Program-made: the position numbers and the translations under genes
Notes under the pieces: generated by a model
Database searches by the model: none
What the model was told of the DNA's origin: nothing
What the model saw: only the letters and a program-made list of their open reading frames with translations
Assembly: GCF_041320705.1 (NCBI RefSeq)
Contig: NZ_JBGGTQ010000004.1
Span: forward strand, 1 to 64,000
DNA from: Kineococcus mangrovi
Lineage (GTDB): Bacteria > Actinomycetota > Actinomycetes > Actinomycetales > Kineococcaceae
Reading direction: 5' to 3'
Length of the DNA: 64,000 bases
Part shown: in pieces, positions 10,934 through 19,489 of the stretch
Numbering within the stretch: position 1 is the stretch's first letter
Layout of the letters: the number at the start of each line of letters is the position of its first letter

Positions 10934-11637
10934 GCGAGCGCCGGTCGCTTGACGAGGGCGGCGGCCCCGACGGGGTCCATCTCCCCGATGCCCGCCGACG
11001 GGCACAGCCGCAGGACCGGGCACGCCCCGCAGGCCGGCCGGCGGCTGTGGCAGGTGCGGCGGCCGTGGAAGATCACCCGGTGGTTGAACATCGTCCAGTC
11101 CTTGCGGGGGATGAGCGCCGCCAGGTCGGTCTCCACCTTCACGGGGTCCTCGTGGGTGGTGAACCCGAGCCGGCGCGAGAGCCGCCCCACGTGGGTGTCC
11201 ACGGTCAGCCCCGGCACGCCGAAGGCGTCGCCCAGCACGACGTTCGCGGTCTTGCGGCCCACCCCGGCGAGCCGGACGAGGTCGTGCTGGCGGGGCGGGA
11301 CGAGCCCGTCGTGCTCGGCGACCAGCTGGGCGGCCAGCTTGAGGAGGTTGTCCGCCTTGGCCCGGAAGAAACCCGTCGGCTGGACCAGCGCCTCCAGCTC
11401 GGCGCGGTCGGCGGCGGCCAGCGCGGTCGCGGTCGGGAACCGCGCGAACAGCGCGGGGGTGACCTGGTTGACGCGCGCGTCCGTGCACTGCGCCGACAGC
11501 ACGGTCGCCACGAGCAGCTCGAACGGCGTGGTGAAGTCGAGCTCGCAGTGGGCGTCGGGGTAGCGCTGGGCGAGCAGGCGGTGGACGCGACGGGCACGGC
11601 GGGTGCGGGCCAGCTGCGTCTCCACCTGCGTGCTCAC
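10930..11637 (-). CDS. nth: Endonuclease III
   Basis: Base-excision repair DNA glycosylase/AP lyase for oxidised pyrimidines. The 235-residue protein has the [11 protein letters not shown] segment, the helix-hairpin-helix [12 protein letters not shown] with the catalytic Lys, the catalytic Asp in [10 protein letters not shown], and the 4Fe-4S loop C-x6-C-x2-C-x5-C near the C-terminus. The GTG at 11637 is preceded by TAGGCT seven nucleotides upstream, so the mRNA may be leaderless. It leads the nth-Nudix-protease operon and is divergent from the gene at 11773. Confidence 0.95.
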   Translation of the reverse strand: MSTQVETQLARTRRARRVHRLLAQRYPDAHCELDFTTPFELLVATVLSAQCTDARVNQVTPALFARFPTATALAAADRAELEALVQPTGFFRAKADNLLKLAAQLVAEHDGLVPPRQHDLVRLAGVGRKTANVVLGDAFGVPGLTVDTHVGRLSRRLGFTTHEDPVKVETDLAALIPRKDWTMFNHRVIFHGRRTCHSRRPACGACPVLRLCPSAGIGEMDPVGAAALVKRPALA

Positions 11638-11772
11638 CGTGGCGAGCCTACGGTCGGTCCGCGCTGCGCGCCGTCACGGGGGACCCCGGGCGGACTCCCG
11701 ACGGGTGACGGCACACCACCGGGAGGGTGATGGCCCGTCAAGGGCCCCCCGACCTGCGACGACACGCCTGTC

Positions 11773-12327
11773 ATGGCACCGCGCGACCCCGACCCCACCG
11801 AGCCTGCCCGCGACCTCCCCCGGGACGTCCTGGAGAGCCGCCTGGAACCCGTCCTGTCGGGGGTGCTGGCGGCGGCCGACGAGCTGAGCTGCCGGCAGGC
11901 GGTCCGCGTCGAGCTGGCCGAGCTGCCGCTGCCGGCGTTGCGCCGACGGCGCTCGCTGCTGCAGGGGGAGGTCCGCCGGGTCCAGCACTGGTACCGCCTC
12001 GTCCGGGCCCGCCGGGACCTGCTCGTCGCCACGGCCTGCGGGCCCGAGGAGCTGCACGTCCCGCTCGAGGCCGCCACGCACGGGGGGCCGCTGGAGCACC
12101 ACCTCGACCCCGCGCTGGACGCGCTGGACCCGGCCGGGGGGTTGCGCGGTCTGCTGCTGCTGGACCGCCCCATCCGCGGCGGGGGCCTGCCCGAGCAGCT
12201 CCACGAGTTGGCCGACGCCCAGATCAGGTTGACCGACTACGAGGACGCGCTGCTGGCCGAGCTGGCCGTCGCCACGGACGTGCTGGCCGAGCGGTGCCGG
12301 GTGCTGCTCGGGGTCGCGGCCCCCTGA
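11773..12327 (+). CDS. Helical protein of unknown function, weakly RsiG/AmfC-like
   Basis: A 184-residue, mostly helical, Leu/Arg-rich protein with no signal peptide or transmembrane segment. The helix LPALRRRRSLLQGEVRRVQ resembles the anti-sigma factor RsiG (formerly AmfC), whose c-di-GMP motif is E-x3-S-x2-R-x3-Q-x3-D. Here only the central Arg and Gln of that pattern are kept, so c-di-GMP binding is doubtful. It sits between divergent nth and crp. It starts at ATG 11773 with no clear Shine-Dalgarno. The similarity is by eye and tentative; otherwise unknown. Confidence 0.6.
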   Translation: MAPRDPDPTEPARDLPRDVLESRLEPVLSGVLAAADELSCRQAVRVELAELPLPALRRRRSLLQGEVRRVQHWYRLVRARRDLLVATACGPEELHVPLEAATHGGPLEHHLDPALDALDPAGGLRGLLLLDRPIRGGGLPEQLHELADAQIRLTDYEDALLAELAVATDVLAERCRVLLGVAAP

Positions 12328-12391
12328 CGGGGGACGGCCTCGACGGTCGCTTCCGGGCGCGGTGGGGCAGACTGTCTCCGCGCGCGTCCGC

Positions 12392-12407
12392 AGTGACGCG
12401 CGTCACT
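12392..12407. promoter_or_regulatory. Perfect Crp/GlxR-type operator upstream of crp
   Basis: The 16-bp perfect palindrome AGTGACGCGCGTCACT contains GTGA-N6-TCAC, the core of the Crp/GlxR consensus. It ends 31 bp before the crp start, where it could repress or activate crp itself. Confidence 0.75.
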
Positions 12408-12438
12408 GGTCTGCAGGACGCGGTACGGGAGGTCGTCG

Positions 12439-13176
12439 GTGGAGCACGAGGTCGAGCGCGGGACGGACGCCGACCGTCCCCTCGAACGTGCCGGCGACCG
12501 GCTCGGGGACGTCGTGCGCCGCGCGCCGCTGTTCGCCGCCCTCGACGACGAGGCCGCCGGTGAGCTGCTGGAGTCCATGGCCTCGGTCCACGTCGACCGC
12601 GGGCAGCAGCTCTTCGGCGAGGGGGAGGCGGGCGACCGCGTCTACGTCGTCCGCACCGGCAAGATCAAGCTCGTCCGCAGCTGGCCCGACGGCCGGGAGA
12701 ACCTCCTCGCGGTCCTGGGGCCGGGGGAGATGTTCGGGGAGCTGTCCCTGTTCGACCCCGGCCCGCGCACCAGCTCGGCCCGCGCCGTGTCCGAGTCCGA
12801 GCTGATCGCCCTCGGGCACGACGACATGCTGCGCTGGCTCGCCCGCCGTCCAGAGGTCGCCCGCCACCTGCTGCGCGCCCTGGCCCAGCGGCTGCGGCGG
12901 ACCAACGTCGCCCTGGCCGACCTCGTCTTCACCGACGTCCCGGGCCGCGTCGCCAAGGCCCTGCTCGACCTCTCGCGCCGCTTCGGCCGCCCCATCGCCG
13001 ACGGGTTGCTCGTCGCGCACGACCTCACGCAGGAGGAACTGGCCCAGCTCGTCGGCGCCTCCCGCGAGACGGTCAACAAGGCCCTGGCCGACTTCGCCTC
13101 CCGCGGCTGGCTGCGGCTGGAGGCGCGGGCCGTCGTCCTGCACGACGTCGAGCGGCTGGCCAAGCGCGCCCGCTGA
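12439..13176 (+). CDS. crp: Crp/Fnr-family cyclic-nucleotide-responsive regulator
   Basis: 245 residues: an N-terminal cyclic-nucleotide-binding beta-barrel (LFAALDDEAAGELLES to about residue 145, phosphate-binding cassette FGELSLFDPGPRTSSARA), a long dimerisation helix, and a winged-helix DNA-binding domain with recognition segment LTQEELAQLVGASRETVNKA. The FGELSL and RTSSA residues fit cAMP binding. The GTG start at 12439 has GGGAGG upstream at 12428. In actinobacteria this Crp/GlxR lineage is a global regulator of carbon use and development. A perfect site lies in its own promoter. Confidence 0.93.
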   Translation: MEHEVERGTDADRPLERAGDRLGDVVRRAPLFAALDDEAAGELLESMASVHVDRGQQLFGEGEAGDRVYVVRTGKIKLVRSWPDGRENLLAVLGPGEMFGELSLFDPGPRTSSARAVSESELIALGHDDMLRWLARRPEVARHLLRALAQRLRRTNVALADLVFTDVPGRVAKALLDLSRRFGRPIADGLLVAHDLTQEELAQLVGASRETVNKALADFASRGWLRLEARAVVLHDVERLAKRAR

Positions 13177-13182
13177 CCCGCC

Positions 13183-13971
13183 TCAGGGCTGCCGGGCCAG
13201 GTAGTCCAACTGGGCCCGGATCGACTGCGCCGCAGCCCACCTCAGCGTCCCCTCGACGCCGCCGTCGAGATCGCCGTGGACGGCGGTGACGATCTCGTCG
13301 ACGTCCCGGTGCCCGGCCGCGAGCGCCCGCCGCACCTGCTCCAGCCGGGCCAGGCGGTGCTCGCGCTGCCGCGTCAGCGCCGCCCGCGGGTCCTGCACCA
13401 CCGGCCCGTGACCGGGCAGGACGACGTCCACGTCCAGCGACAGCAGCAGGTCCAGGGAGCGCAGGTGGTCACCGACGTCACCGCCCTGCTCGACGCCCTG
13501 CTCGACGCCCGTCGCGATGACGGTGCTGCCCCGGCCCAGCAGCGTGTCGCCCGTCAGCAGCTCCCCGGTGTCCAGGAGCACGCAGACGGAGTCCGACGTG
13601 TGGCCGGGGGTGGCCAGGACCCGCAGGTGCAGCCCCGCCGCCCGGTGCTCGCCCGCAGCGCGGGCGACGGGGGCGGGGTGGCGGGCGAGGAAGGCGTCGA
13701 GGCCGCCGACGTGGTCGCGGTGGCGGTGGGTGCCGACGACGAGGGCCACGCGCCGCCCGGCGAGGACCGCCGCGACCGCGGCCCGGTGGGCCCGGTCGTC
13801 CTCGCCGGGGTCGATGACGACGGCCTCGTCCGACCCCGGCGCGGCCAGCACCCAGGTGTTCGTGCCGTCCAGCGTCATGGGGCCGGCGTTGCCCTCCAGG
13901 ACGCAGGTGGCCCGGTCGGTGACCGGGCCACCCGCCCACACCTGGCGAGCAGGCACGTCAGGACCGGACAC
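13183..13971 (-). CDS. MBL-fold hydrolase (LACTB2-like)
   Basis: 262 residues with the metallo-beta-lactamase metal motifs THRHRDHVGG, ATPGHTSDS, LTGDTLLGRG and LPGHGPVV, plus a C-terminal helical winged segment typical of LACTB2-like proteins, some of which are RNA endonucleases. The N-terminal PMTLDGTNTWVL is characteristic of the actinobacterial group beside crp. The start is GTG 13971, overlapping ridA by 14 nt; GTG 13956, just after the ridA stop, is an alternative. It converges with crp, with only 6 bp between the stops. Confidence 0.87.
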   Translation of the reverse strand: MSGPDVPARQVWAGGPVTDRATCVLEGNAGPMTLDGTNTWVLAAPGSDEAVVIDPGEDDRAHRAAVAAVLAGRRVALVVGTHRHRDHVGGLDAFLARHPAPVARAAGEHRAAGLHLRVLATPGHTSDSVCVLLDTGELLTGDTLLGRGSTVIATGVEQGVEQGGDVGDHLRSLDLLLSLDVDVVLPGHGPVVQDPRAALTRQREHRLARLEQVRRALAAGHRDVDEIVTAVHGDLDGGVEGTLRWAAAQSIRAQLDYLARQP

Positions 13972-14419
13972 GCACCGTGATCTCGACCTCGACGGGGGAG
14001 TCCAGCGGCAGGACCGCCACCCCGACGGCGCTGCGGGCGTGCTGCCCGGCGTCGCCGAAGACGTCGCGCAGCAGGTTCGAGGCGCCGTTGACCACCGCGG
14101 GCTGGCCCGTGAAGGACGGGTCGCTGGCGACGAAGCCGACGACCTTGACGACGCGCTCGATGGCGTCGACCCCGCCCGCGACGATCGCGGCGGCCGCGAT
14201 CGCGTTGAGCGCGCACGTCGCGGCGAGCCGCTGGGCGATCTCGGGGTCGACGTCCGCACCGACCTTGCCCGTGACGGCCAGCTCGCCGTCGACGAACGGG
14301 AGCTGGCCCGACGTCAGGACGAGGTCGCCGTCGCGCGTGGCCGGCACGTACGAGGCCACCGGGGCGGCCACCTCCGGCAGGGTCAGCCCCAGCTCGGCGA
14401 GACGGTCGGACGCGCTCAC
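13958..14419 (-). CDS. RidA-family protein
   Basis: 153 residues of the YjgF/YER057c/UK114 fold, containing LVLTSGQLPFVDGEL, ALNAIAAAAIVAGGVD, VVKVVGFVASDPSF and a C-terminal VEVEITVRV. Canonical RidA deaminates reactive enamines/imines released by PLP enzymes. This is a long-N-terminus subgroup common in actinobacteria, whose catalytic Arg I cannot place with confidence, so activity is uncertain. GTG 14419 overlaps the stop of the DUF4177 gene by 4 nt. Confidence 0.87.
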   Translation of the reverse strand: MSASDRLAELGLTLPEVAAPVASYVPATRDGDLVLTSGQLPFVDGELAVTGKVGADVDPEIAQRLAATCALNAIAAAAIVAGGVDAIERVVKVVGFVASDPSFTGQPAVVNGASNLLRDVFGDAGQHARSAVGVAVLPLDSPVEVEITVRVRS

Positions 14420-14571
14420 TGCTCGGGCCGCTTCAGGTAGGCGACGAGGCCGTTGCCGTCGGGACCGGTGAGGACTTGGACGAGCTCCCAGCCGTCGCTG
14501 CCCCACTGGTCCAGGATCTGCTTCGTCGCGTGGACGATCAGCGGGACGGTGGCGTACTCCCAGGTGGTCAT
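14416..14571 (-). CDS. DUF4177 small protein
   Basis: A 51-residue protein beginning MTTWEYATVPLIVHATKQIL and containing WGSDGWELVQV, the DUF4177 signature. Function is unknown. ATG 14571 is chosen over an upstream start because the domain begins immediately after it. It heads a coupled trio with RidA and the MBL hydrolase. Confidence 0.85.
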   Translation of the reverse strand: MTTWEYATVPLIVHATKQILDQWGSDGWELVQVLTGPDGNGLVAYLKRPEQ

Positions 14572-14631
14572 GGCGGCCACCGTAGTGGCCCGCCACGACA
14601 CGACCGGGGGTGGCGGCGTCGGACCGTCGCG

Positions 14632-14991
14632 TCAGACGGCGGCGACGGCCGGCGCGTCCGCCGACGCGCCCGCGGGGACCGTGGTCCCCGAACCGGTGAC
14701 CTCACCGGCGGCCGCGCTGAGCGCGGCGTCGCGGGCGGTCTCCAGGAGGCGGCGCCACGACTGCACGTTCGGGCGGCGCTTGAGCAGCGCGCGGCGCTCG
14801 CGCTCGGTCATCCCGCCCCAGACGCCGAACTCGACCCGGCTGTCCAGCGCGTCGGCCAGGCACTCGGTGCGCACGGGGCACCCCCCGCAGATCTGCTTGG
14901 CGCGGTTCTGCGCCGAACCCTGCACGAACAGGTCGTCCGCCGTGCTCGCCTTGCAGGCTCCACGACTCGCCCATTCCAACGTCCACGCCAT
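14632..14991 (-). CDS. wblA: WhiB-family iron-sulfur regulator WblA (WhiB4-type)
   Basis: 119 residues. The four 4Fe-4S cysteines lie in ACKAS, the CGGC pair with a preceding QI, and TECLADALD. The sigma-contact turn is FGVWGGMTERERRALLKRRP, after which a basic helix would contact DNA. The context ADDLFVQGSAQNRAK and SWRRLLETAR matches Streptomyces WblA / mycobacterial WhiB4, redox-sensing regulators of oxidative stress and development. ATG 14991 has GGGAGG about 9 nt upstream. Its neighbours (crp side and a class A PBP) agree with the wblA locus. A 22-bp palindrome lies 91 bp upstream of the start. Confidence 0.92.
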   Translation of the reverse strand: MAWTLEWASRGACKASTADDLFVQGSAQNRAKQICGGCPVRTECLADALDSRVEFGVWGGMTERERRALLKRRPNVQSWRRLLETARDAALSAAAGEVTGSGTTVPAGASADAPAVAAV

Positions 14992-15300
14992 CGACGGCCC
15001 CTCCCGTCAGCGTCCTCGCCGGCCTGGGGCCGCAGCGGCCCCGGTTCCCCCCGGTTCGGAACGATCCCTGTGAATCTTCCCGTGTGCCCACGAGTGGGCA
15101 CACCCGCAGCGTATGGTCGAGGGTGCGGGGAGCTCCAGAGCCTCTTGTGAGGAACCGGGGTAGTCACTTCGGGCCACCCCCTCGTCACCCGGACGGCGGA
15201 ACGCCGCGGAGGGTCGCGGTCCGGTCACGATCCTGCGCGCAGACCGCGGAGGACGTGTGGACGCACCCGGTCCCCCGCGGACTCCGCTTACGCTGGCCGC
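14992..15300. other. Divergent wblA/PBP regulatory region
   Basis: The 309 bp between divergent start codons shows no coding frame of its own. It contains the palindrome described separately and a TACGCT hexamer at 15289-15294, six nucleotides before the PBP start. Confidence 0.7.
15082..15103. promoter_or_regulatory. 22-bp perfect palindrome upstream of wblA
   Basis: GTGTGCCCAC at 15082-15091 and GTGGGCACAC at 15094-15103 are exact inverse repeats around GA. It sits 91-112 bp before the wblA ATG, in a position for an operator; the binding protein is unknown. Confidence 0.65.
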
Positions 15301-17760
15301 ATGGCCCCTCGCTCCACGCAGCACGCCCGGCGCCCGGTCTTCCGCCTGCTCGCCGCGTTCGCCGCCGTCAGCGCCGCCGGTGGCGTGCTGAGCGCGGGAC
15401 TCGTCGTCCCCGCCGTCGCCGCCACGGGCAGCCTCACCAGCGAGGGTGTCGACATCTTCAACGAGCTCCCGGGCGACCTGGGGGACAGGACGCTGTCGGA
15501 GGCCTCGACGATCCTGTACGCCGACGGCTCGCCGATGGCGAAGGTCTACGACCAGAACCGCTCGGTGGTCTCGTTCGACCAGATCGCGCCCGTCATGCGC
15601 GACGCGATCACCTCGATCGAGGACGACCGCTTCTACAGCCACGGCGCGGTGGACATGAAGGGCATCGTCCGCGCGCTGGTGTCCAACGCCGGTGGCGGCA
15701 GCACCCAGGGCGCCTCGACCCTGACGCAGCAGTTCGTCAAGAACGTCCTCGTCCAGCAGGCCGTGCAGGAGGGCGACTCCGAGGCCGCCGCCGCCGCCGT
15801 CGAGCACGAGGGCGTGGACGGCTACGCGCGCAAGCTGCGCGAGATGAAGCTCGCCGTCGGCGTCGAGAAGGAGATGTCGAAGGACGAGATCCTCGCCGGC
15901 TACCTCAACGTGTCCTACTTCCAGAACAACGTCTACGGTGTCGAGGCCGCGGCGCAGTACTACTTCTCGAAGTCCGCGGCGGACCTCACGCTGCCCGAGG
16001 CGGCGCTACTGGCGGGCATGGTGCAGAACCCGGCCGCCTACAACCCGGTGAAGTACCCCGAGGCCTCGGTGAAGCGGCGCAACGTGGTGCTGGCCCGGAT
16101 GCTCGAGCTCGGCAGGATCGACCAGCCCACCTACGACGCCGCCGTGGCCTCACCGCTGGAACTGCGGGAGAACCCCAGCCGGCAGGGCTGCCTGTCGGCC
16201 GGGACCGCGGCCTACTTCTGCGACTACGTCGTCCGCGTCGTCGAGAGCGACCCGACGTTCGGCGCGACCCCGGAGGACCGGCGCAACCTGCTGCGCCGCG
16301 GGGGGCTGACGATCACGACGACGCTGAACCCGGTCATCCAGAACATCACCCAGCAGGCCGTCAACGACGGGGTGAACCCCGGCCAGGAGGTGCGCTCGGC
16401 GGCCTCGTTCGTCCAGCCGGGCACCGGTCACATCCTCGCCATGGCGCAGGACACGACGTACTCCCCGGACGATGACCAGATCGGCGTCACCGTCCAGAAC
16501 TACAACGTATCTCTTGCCATGGGCGGCACCAATGGCTTCCAGCAGGGGTCGACGTTCAAGCCGTTCACCCTCGCGACGTGGCTGAAGTCCGGCCGGTCGC
16601 TGAACTCCACTGTCGCCGCCCCCAGCTCGGGTGACGACCCGTTCAGCGCCTTCACCGCCTGCGGTCAGAAGCTGCGCGGCGGCCGCTACCCCTACAGCAA
16701 TTCCGAGGGCGGCGGGAACGGGGGTTCGATGACCGTCCGACAGGCCACCGCGAACTCGGTGAACACCGCGTTCATGTCGATGGAGAAGCAGCTTGACCTG
16801 TGCGACATTGCGAACACCGCGCAGTCGCTGGGGGTCTACAAGGCGGCTCCGACCCCGCTCGACACCGTGAAGTCGAACCCGCCGACCCTCGAACTCGACC
16901 GACTCCCGTCGATGACGCTGGGCACCAACCTCGTGTACCCGCTGGAAATCGCCGGCGCCTACGCGGCGTTCGCCGCGGAGGGCAACTTCTGCAAGCCGAC
17001 GGCAATCCTGCAGGCGGTGGACACCAACGGCAATCCGCTGCAGGTGCCGTCGGCGGACTGCAAGCAGGTCCTGGACGTTAACGTCGCCCGCAACGTCACC
17101 GAGGCGCTGCGGCAGGGGTGGACGAGCGGGACCGCCGCCGGTGTCACCAAGGCGCCGCTGGATGGCCGGCAGGTGGCGTCCAAGACGGGAACCACGAACA
17201 AAAGCAGGGACACCTGGTTCGCCGCCTACACCCCGCGACTGGCCGGCGCCGTCTGGGTTGGTCACGCCTCGGAGGTGAAGTCGCTGAACGGCGCGCGCAT
17301 CAACGGCCGCCGCATCAGCAGGGTGTACGGGTCGACCATCGCCGGCCCGATCTGGGCGAACGCCGCCGGGGACTCCCTCGACGCCCTCAACGCGCCGAAG
17401 TTCACCTTCACCGACGGCACCAACGACGGGCTGAAGACGGTCGCCCCGAACGGCAAGCTGCGCGTCCCGAGCGTGGTGGGCCGCAGCGTCTCCTCGGCCA
17501 CGGCCGCCCTGGAGGCCGCCGGGTTCGACGTGCAGGTCTCCCGCAGCCGGGTGTCGTCGTCCAAGATCAGCGCGGGGCTGGTGGCCGCGCAGAGCGCCCG
17601 GACCGCCGCGGCCGGGGCGACCATCACCCTCACCCGCAGCTCGGGTGCGCCGCCCGCGCCGAGCCCGAGCCCGACGCCCACCCAGACGTCGGAGGCCCCG
17701 TCGCCCTCGCCGTCCTCGGAGGCCCCGGAGGACTCGCCCGAGACGGCTGACGACGAGTGA
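15301..17760 (+). CDS. Class A penicillin-binding protein with PASTA domain
   Basis: Polymerises and cross-links peptidoglycan outside the membrane. The 819-residue protein has one N-terminal transmembrane helix, a GT51 transglycosylase with the catalytic Glu in SIEDDRFYSHG (E107) and STLTQQFVKNV, and a transpeptidase with STFK (Ser417), SVN (Ser486) and KTGT (Lys628). A single PASTA domain (VPSVVGRSVSSATAAL) precedes a Ser/Pro/Glu-rich tail. TACGCT lies exactly 6 nt before the ATG, suggesting a leaderless mRNA. The transpeptidase part (about 16500-17300) uses codons rare in its neighbours (GTA, AAT, GAA, AAA, GTT), hinting at recombination. Confidence 0.95.
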   Translation: MAPRSTQHARRPVFRLLAAFAAVSAAGGVLSAGLVVPAVAATGSLTSEGVDIFNELPGDLGDRTLSEASTILYADGSPMAKVYDQNRSVVSFDQIAPVMRDAITSIEDDRFYSHGAVDMKGIVRALVSNAGGGSTQGASTLTQQFVKNVLVQQAVQEGDSEAAAAAVEHEGVDGYARKLREMKLAVGVEKEMSKDEILAGYLNVSYFQNNVYGVEAAAQYYFSKSAADLTLPEAALLAGMVQNPAAYNPVKYPEASVKRRNVVLARMLELGRIDQPTYDAAVASPLELRENPSRQGCLSAGTAAYFCDYVVRVVESDPTFGATPEDRRNLLRRGGLTITTTLNPVIQNITQQAVNDGVNPGQEVRSAASFVQPGTGHILAMAQDTTYSPDDDQIGVTVQNYNVSLAMGGTNGFQQGSTFKPFTLATWLKSGRSLNSTVAAPSSGDDPFSAFTACGQKLRGGRYPYSNSEGGGNGGSMTVRQATANSVNTAFMSMEKQLDLCDIANTAQSLGVYKAAPTPLDTVKSNPPTLELDRLPSMTLGTNLVYPLEIAGAYAAFAAEGNFCKPTAILQAVDTNGNPLQVPSADCKQVLDVNVARNVTEALRQGWTSGTAAGVTKAPLDGRQVASKTGTTNKSRDTWFAAYTPRLAGAVWVGHASEVKSLNGARINGRRISRVYGSTIAGPIWANAAGDSLDALNAPKFTFTDGTNDGLKTVAPNGKLRVPSVVGRSVSSATAALEAAGFDVQVSRSRVSSSKISAGLVAAQSARTAAAGATITLTRSSGAPPAPSPSPTPTQTSEAPSPSPSSEAPEDSPETADDE

Positions 17761-17775
17761 CCCCCTGACGGGGTG

Positions 17776-17817
17776 ACGAAGGGCCCGGTTCCCCTGTGGG
17801 GGAGCCGGGCCCTTCGT
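17776..17817. terminator. Bidirectional terminator between PBP and yqeY-type gene
   Basis: ACGAAGGGCCCGG pairs with CCGGGCCCTTCGT, and the inner CCCC with GGGG, around a short loop. It lies between convergent genes. Confidence 0.9.
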
Positions 17818-17833
17818 CGTGCTGCGGGGGGTG

Positions 17834-18301
17834 TCAGGCCTGCAGGCGGGCCTTCACGGCTCCGGAGAGGCGCTTGCCGTCGGCGCGGCCGGCGACCTTC
17901 GGCTTGAGCTGGGACATGACCGCCCCCATCGCGCCCATGCCCGTCAGGCCCTCCCCGGTGGCGACGAGGACGGCCTCGTCGACGAGCTCGTCCAGCTCCT
18001 CGTCGGTCAGCGGCGTCGGCAGGTACGTCTCGATGACGCCCAGCTCGCCGCGCTCGCGCTCGGCCTGCTCGGCGCGTCCGGCGCCGTCGTAGGCCTCGGC
18101 GGCCTCGCGGCGCTTCTTCGCCTCGCGCTGCAGGACGGTGACGACCTCCTCGTCGGACAGGGTGCGCGCGGACTTCCCGGCGACCTCCTCGCCGCGGACG
18201 GCGGTGAGCACCATGCGCAGGGTGGCCGACCGCAGCTCGTCGCGAGCCTTCATGGCGGTGGTCAGGTCGGTCTGCAGGGTGTCCTTGAGGGTGTCGCTCA
18301 T
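17834..18301 (-). CDS. GatB/YqeY-family protein
   Basis: 155 residues, helical, with LTTAMKARDELRSATLRMVL, a charged KKRREAAEAYDGAGR segment, IETYLPTPLTDEEL and the C-terminal GMGAVMSQLKPKVAGRADGK. This matches YqeY, which resembles the tRNA-binding tail of GatB; its molecular role is unsettled. ATG 18301 has GGGAGG upstream. It is monocistronic and divergent from the metallophosphoesterase gene. Confidence 0.9.
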   Translation of the reverse strand: MSDTLKDTLQTDLTTAMKARDELRSATLRMVLTAVRGEEVAGKSARTLSDEEVVTVLQREAKKRREAAEAYDGAGRAEQAERERGELGVIETYLPTPLTDEELDELVDEAVLVATGEGLTGMGAMGAVMSQLKPKVAGRADGKRLSGAVKARLQA

Positions 18302-18359
18302 GCCGGCGATCCTCCCACCCTCGTCGAGCCGTTTCCCGGTCGCGCGGCAGGATGGCCGG

Positions 18360-19286
18360 ATGCCGACCGCTGCCGGAGTCCTCAAGGCCACCGCCGGAAC
18401 CGTCGGGCTGGCCGCCCTCGCCGCCGGTGCGGGGCTGGGCTACGCGGCCGGGTACGAGGTGCGGGCCTTCGCGCTGCGGCACGCCGTCGTCCCCGTCCTG
18501 CCCGTGGGGACCCGTCCGCTGCGGGTGCTGCACCTGTCCGACCTGCACCTCGTGCCGCGCCAGCACCGCAAGCGGGAGTGGGTCGCGGCCCTGGCCGACC
18601 TGCGGCCGGACCTCGTCGTCAGCACGGGCGACAACCTCGCCTCCCTGGACGCCGTCCCGGCCGTGCTGGAGACGTACGCGGGGCTGCTGGCCCGGCCCGG
18701 GGTGTTCGTGCTGGGCTCCAACGACTACTGGGCGCCGCGGCCCCGCAACTGGGCCCGCTACCTCGCGGGGCCCTCGAAGATCCCGATGCCCGAGGAGATC
18801 CCGCGCCTGCCCACCGACGACCTCGTGCGCGGCTTCACCGACGCCGGCTGGGTCGACCTCGACAACGTGCGGACCCGCTTGACCGTGGCCGGGCTGGACC
18901 TGGAGCTCGTCGGCGTCGACGACCCCCACCTGCGCTACGACCGGTACCACGACGTCGCCGGCAAGGCCGCCTCCGACGCCGACCTCACCGTCGGCGTCAC
19001 CCACGCCCCCTACCGCCGCACCCTCGACGCCATGACGGCCGACGAGGCGGGCCTCATCCTCGCCGGCCACACCCACGGCGGGCAGCTCTGCGTCCCCGGT
19101 TTCGGGGCGCTCGTGACGAACTGCGACCTGCCCCGGAAGCAGGTCTCCGGGCTGTCCCGCTGGTCCGCCGCCGGTCACGACGCCTGGCTGCACGTCTCCG
19201 CGGGCCTGGGGACCTCCCCGTACGCACCCGTCCGCTTCGCCTGCCGCCCCGAGGCGACGCTGTTGGAGCTCGTGCCGATGCGCTGA
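18360..19286 (+). CDS. Membrane-anchored metallophosphoesterase
   Basis: 308 residues. An N-terminal hydrophobic anchor (about residues 8-30) is followed by a calcineurin-like domain with metal motifs LSDLHLVP, STGDN, LGSNDYW, VTHAP and GHTHGGQ. This YaeI-like family hydrolyses phosphomono- or diesters; the substrate is not known. ATG 18360 is preceded by CAGGAT with exactly 6 nt between, a leaderless arrangement seen repeatedly in this window. The tRNA-Pro gene follows 75 bp downstream on the same strand. Confidence 0.88.
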   Translation: MPTAAGVLKATAGTVGLAALAAGAGLGYAAGYEVRAFALRHAVVPVLPVGTRPLRVLHLSDLHLVPRQHRKREWVAALADLRPDLVVSTGDNLASLDAVPAVLETYAGLLARPGVFVLGSNDYWAPRPRNWARYLAGPSKIPMPEEIPRLPTDDLVRGFTDAGWVDLDNVRTRLTVAGLDLELVGVDDPHLRYDRYHDVAGKAASDADLTVGVTHAPYRRTLDAMTADEAGLILAGHTHGGQLCVPGFGALVTNCDLPRKQVSGLSRWSAAGHDAWLHVSAGLGTSPYAPVRFACRPEATLLELVPMR

Positions 19287-19361
19287 CCCCGGCCGGGCCG
19301 GTACTGGTTCGGAGCACGGCCCCGCGTGGGCTACTCTTGTCGAGGTCGTTCACGCGGCCAT

Positions 19362-19444
<83 letters not shown>

Positions 19445-19456
19445 TCGCAGGTCAGA

Positions 19457-19489
19457 GGCCTGGAACCGCGAGAGCGGGTCCGGGCCTTT
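19457..19489 (+). terminator. Terminator after tRNA-Pro
   Basis: GGCC and GGAACCGC pair with GCGGGTCC and GGCC (one imperfect pair and a bulge) around GAGA, followed by TTT. It is within the element, 18 bp after the tRNA. Confidence 0.7.

Noticed and set aside
13958-14596. Longer 212-residue version of RidA
   Set aside because: The extra N-terminus lies over the DUF4177 gene in another frame; GTG 14419 with the 4-nt overlap is the better start.
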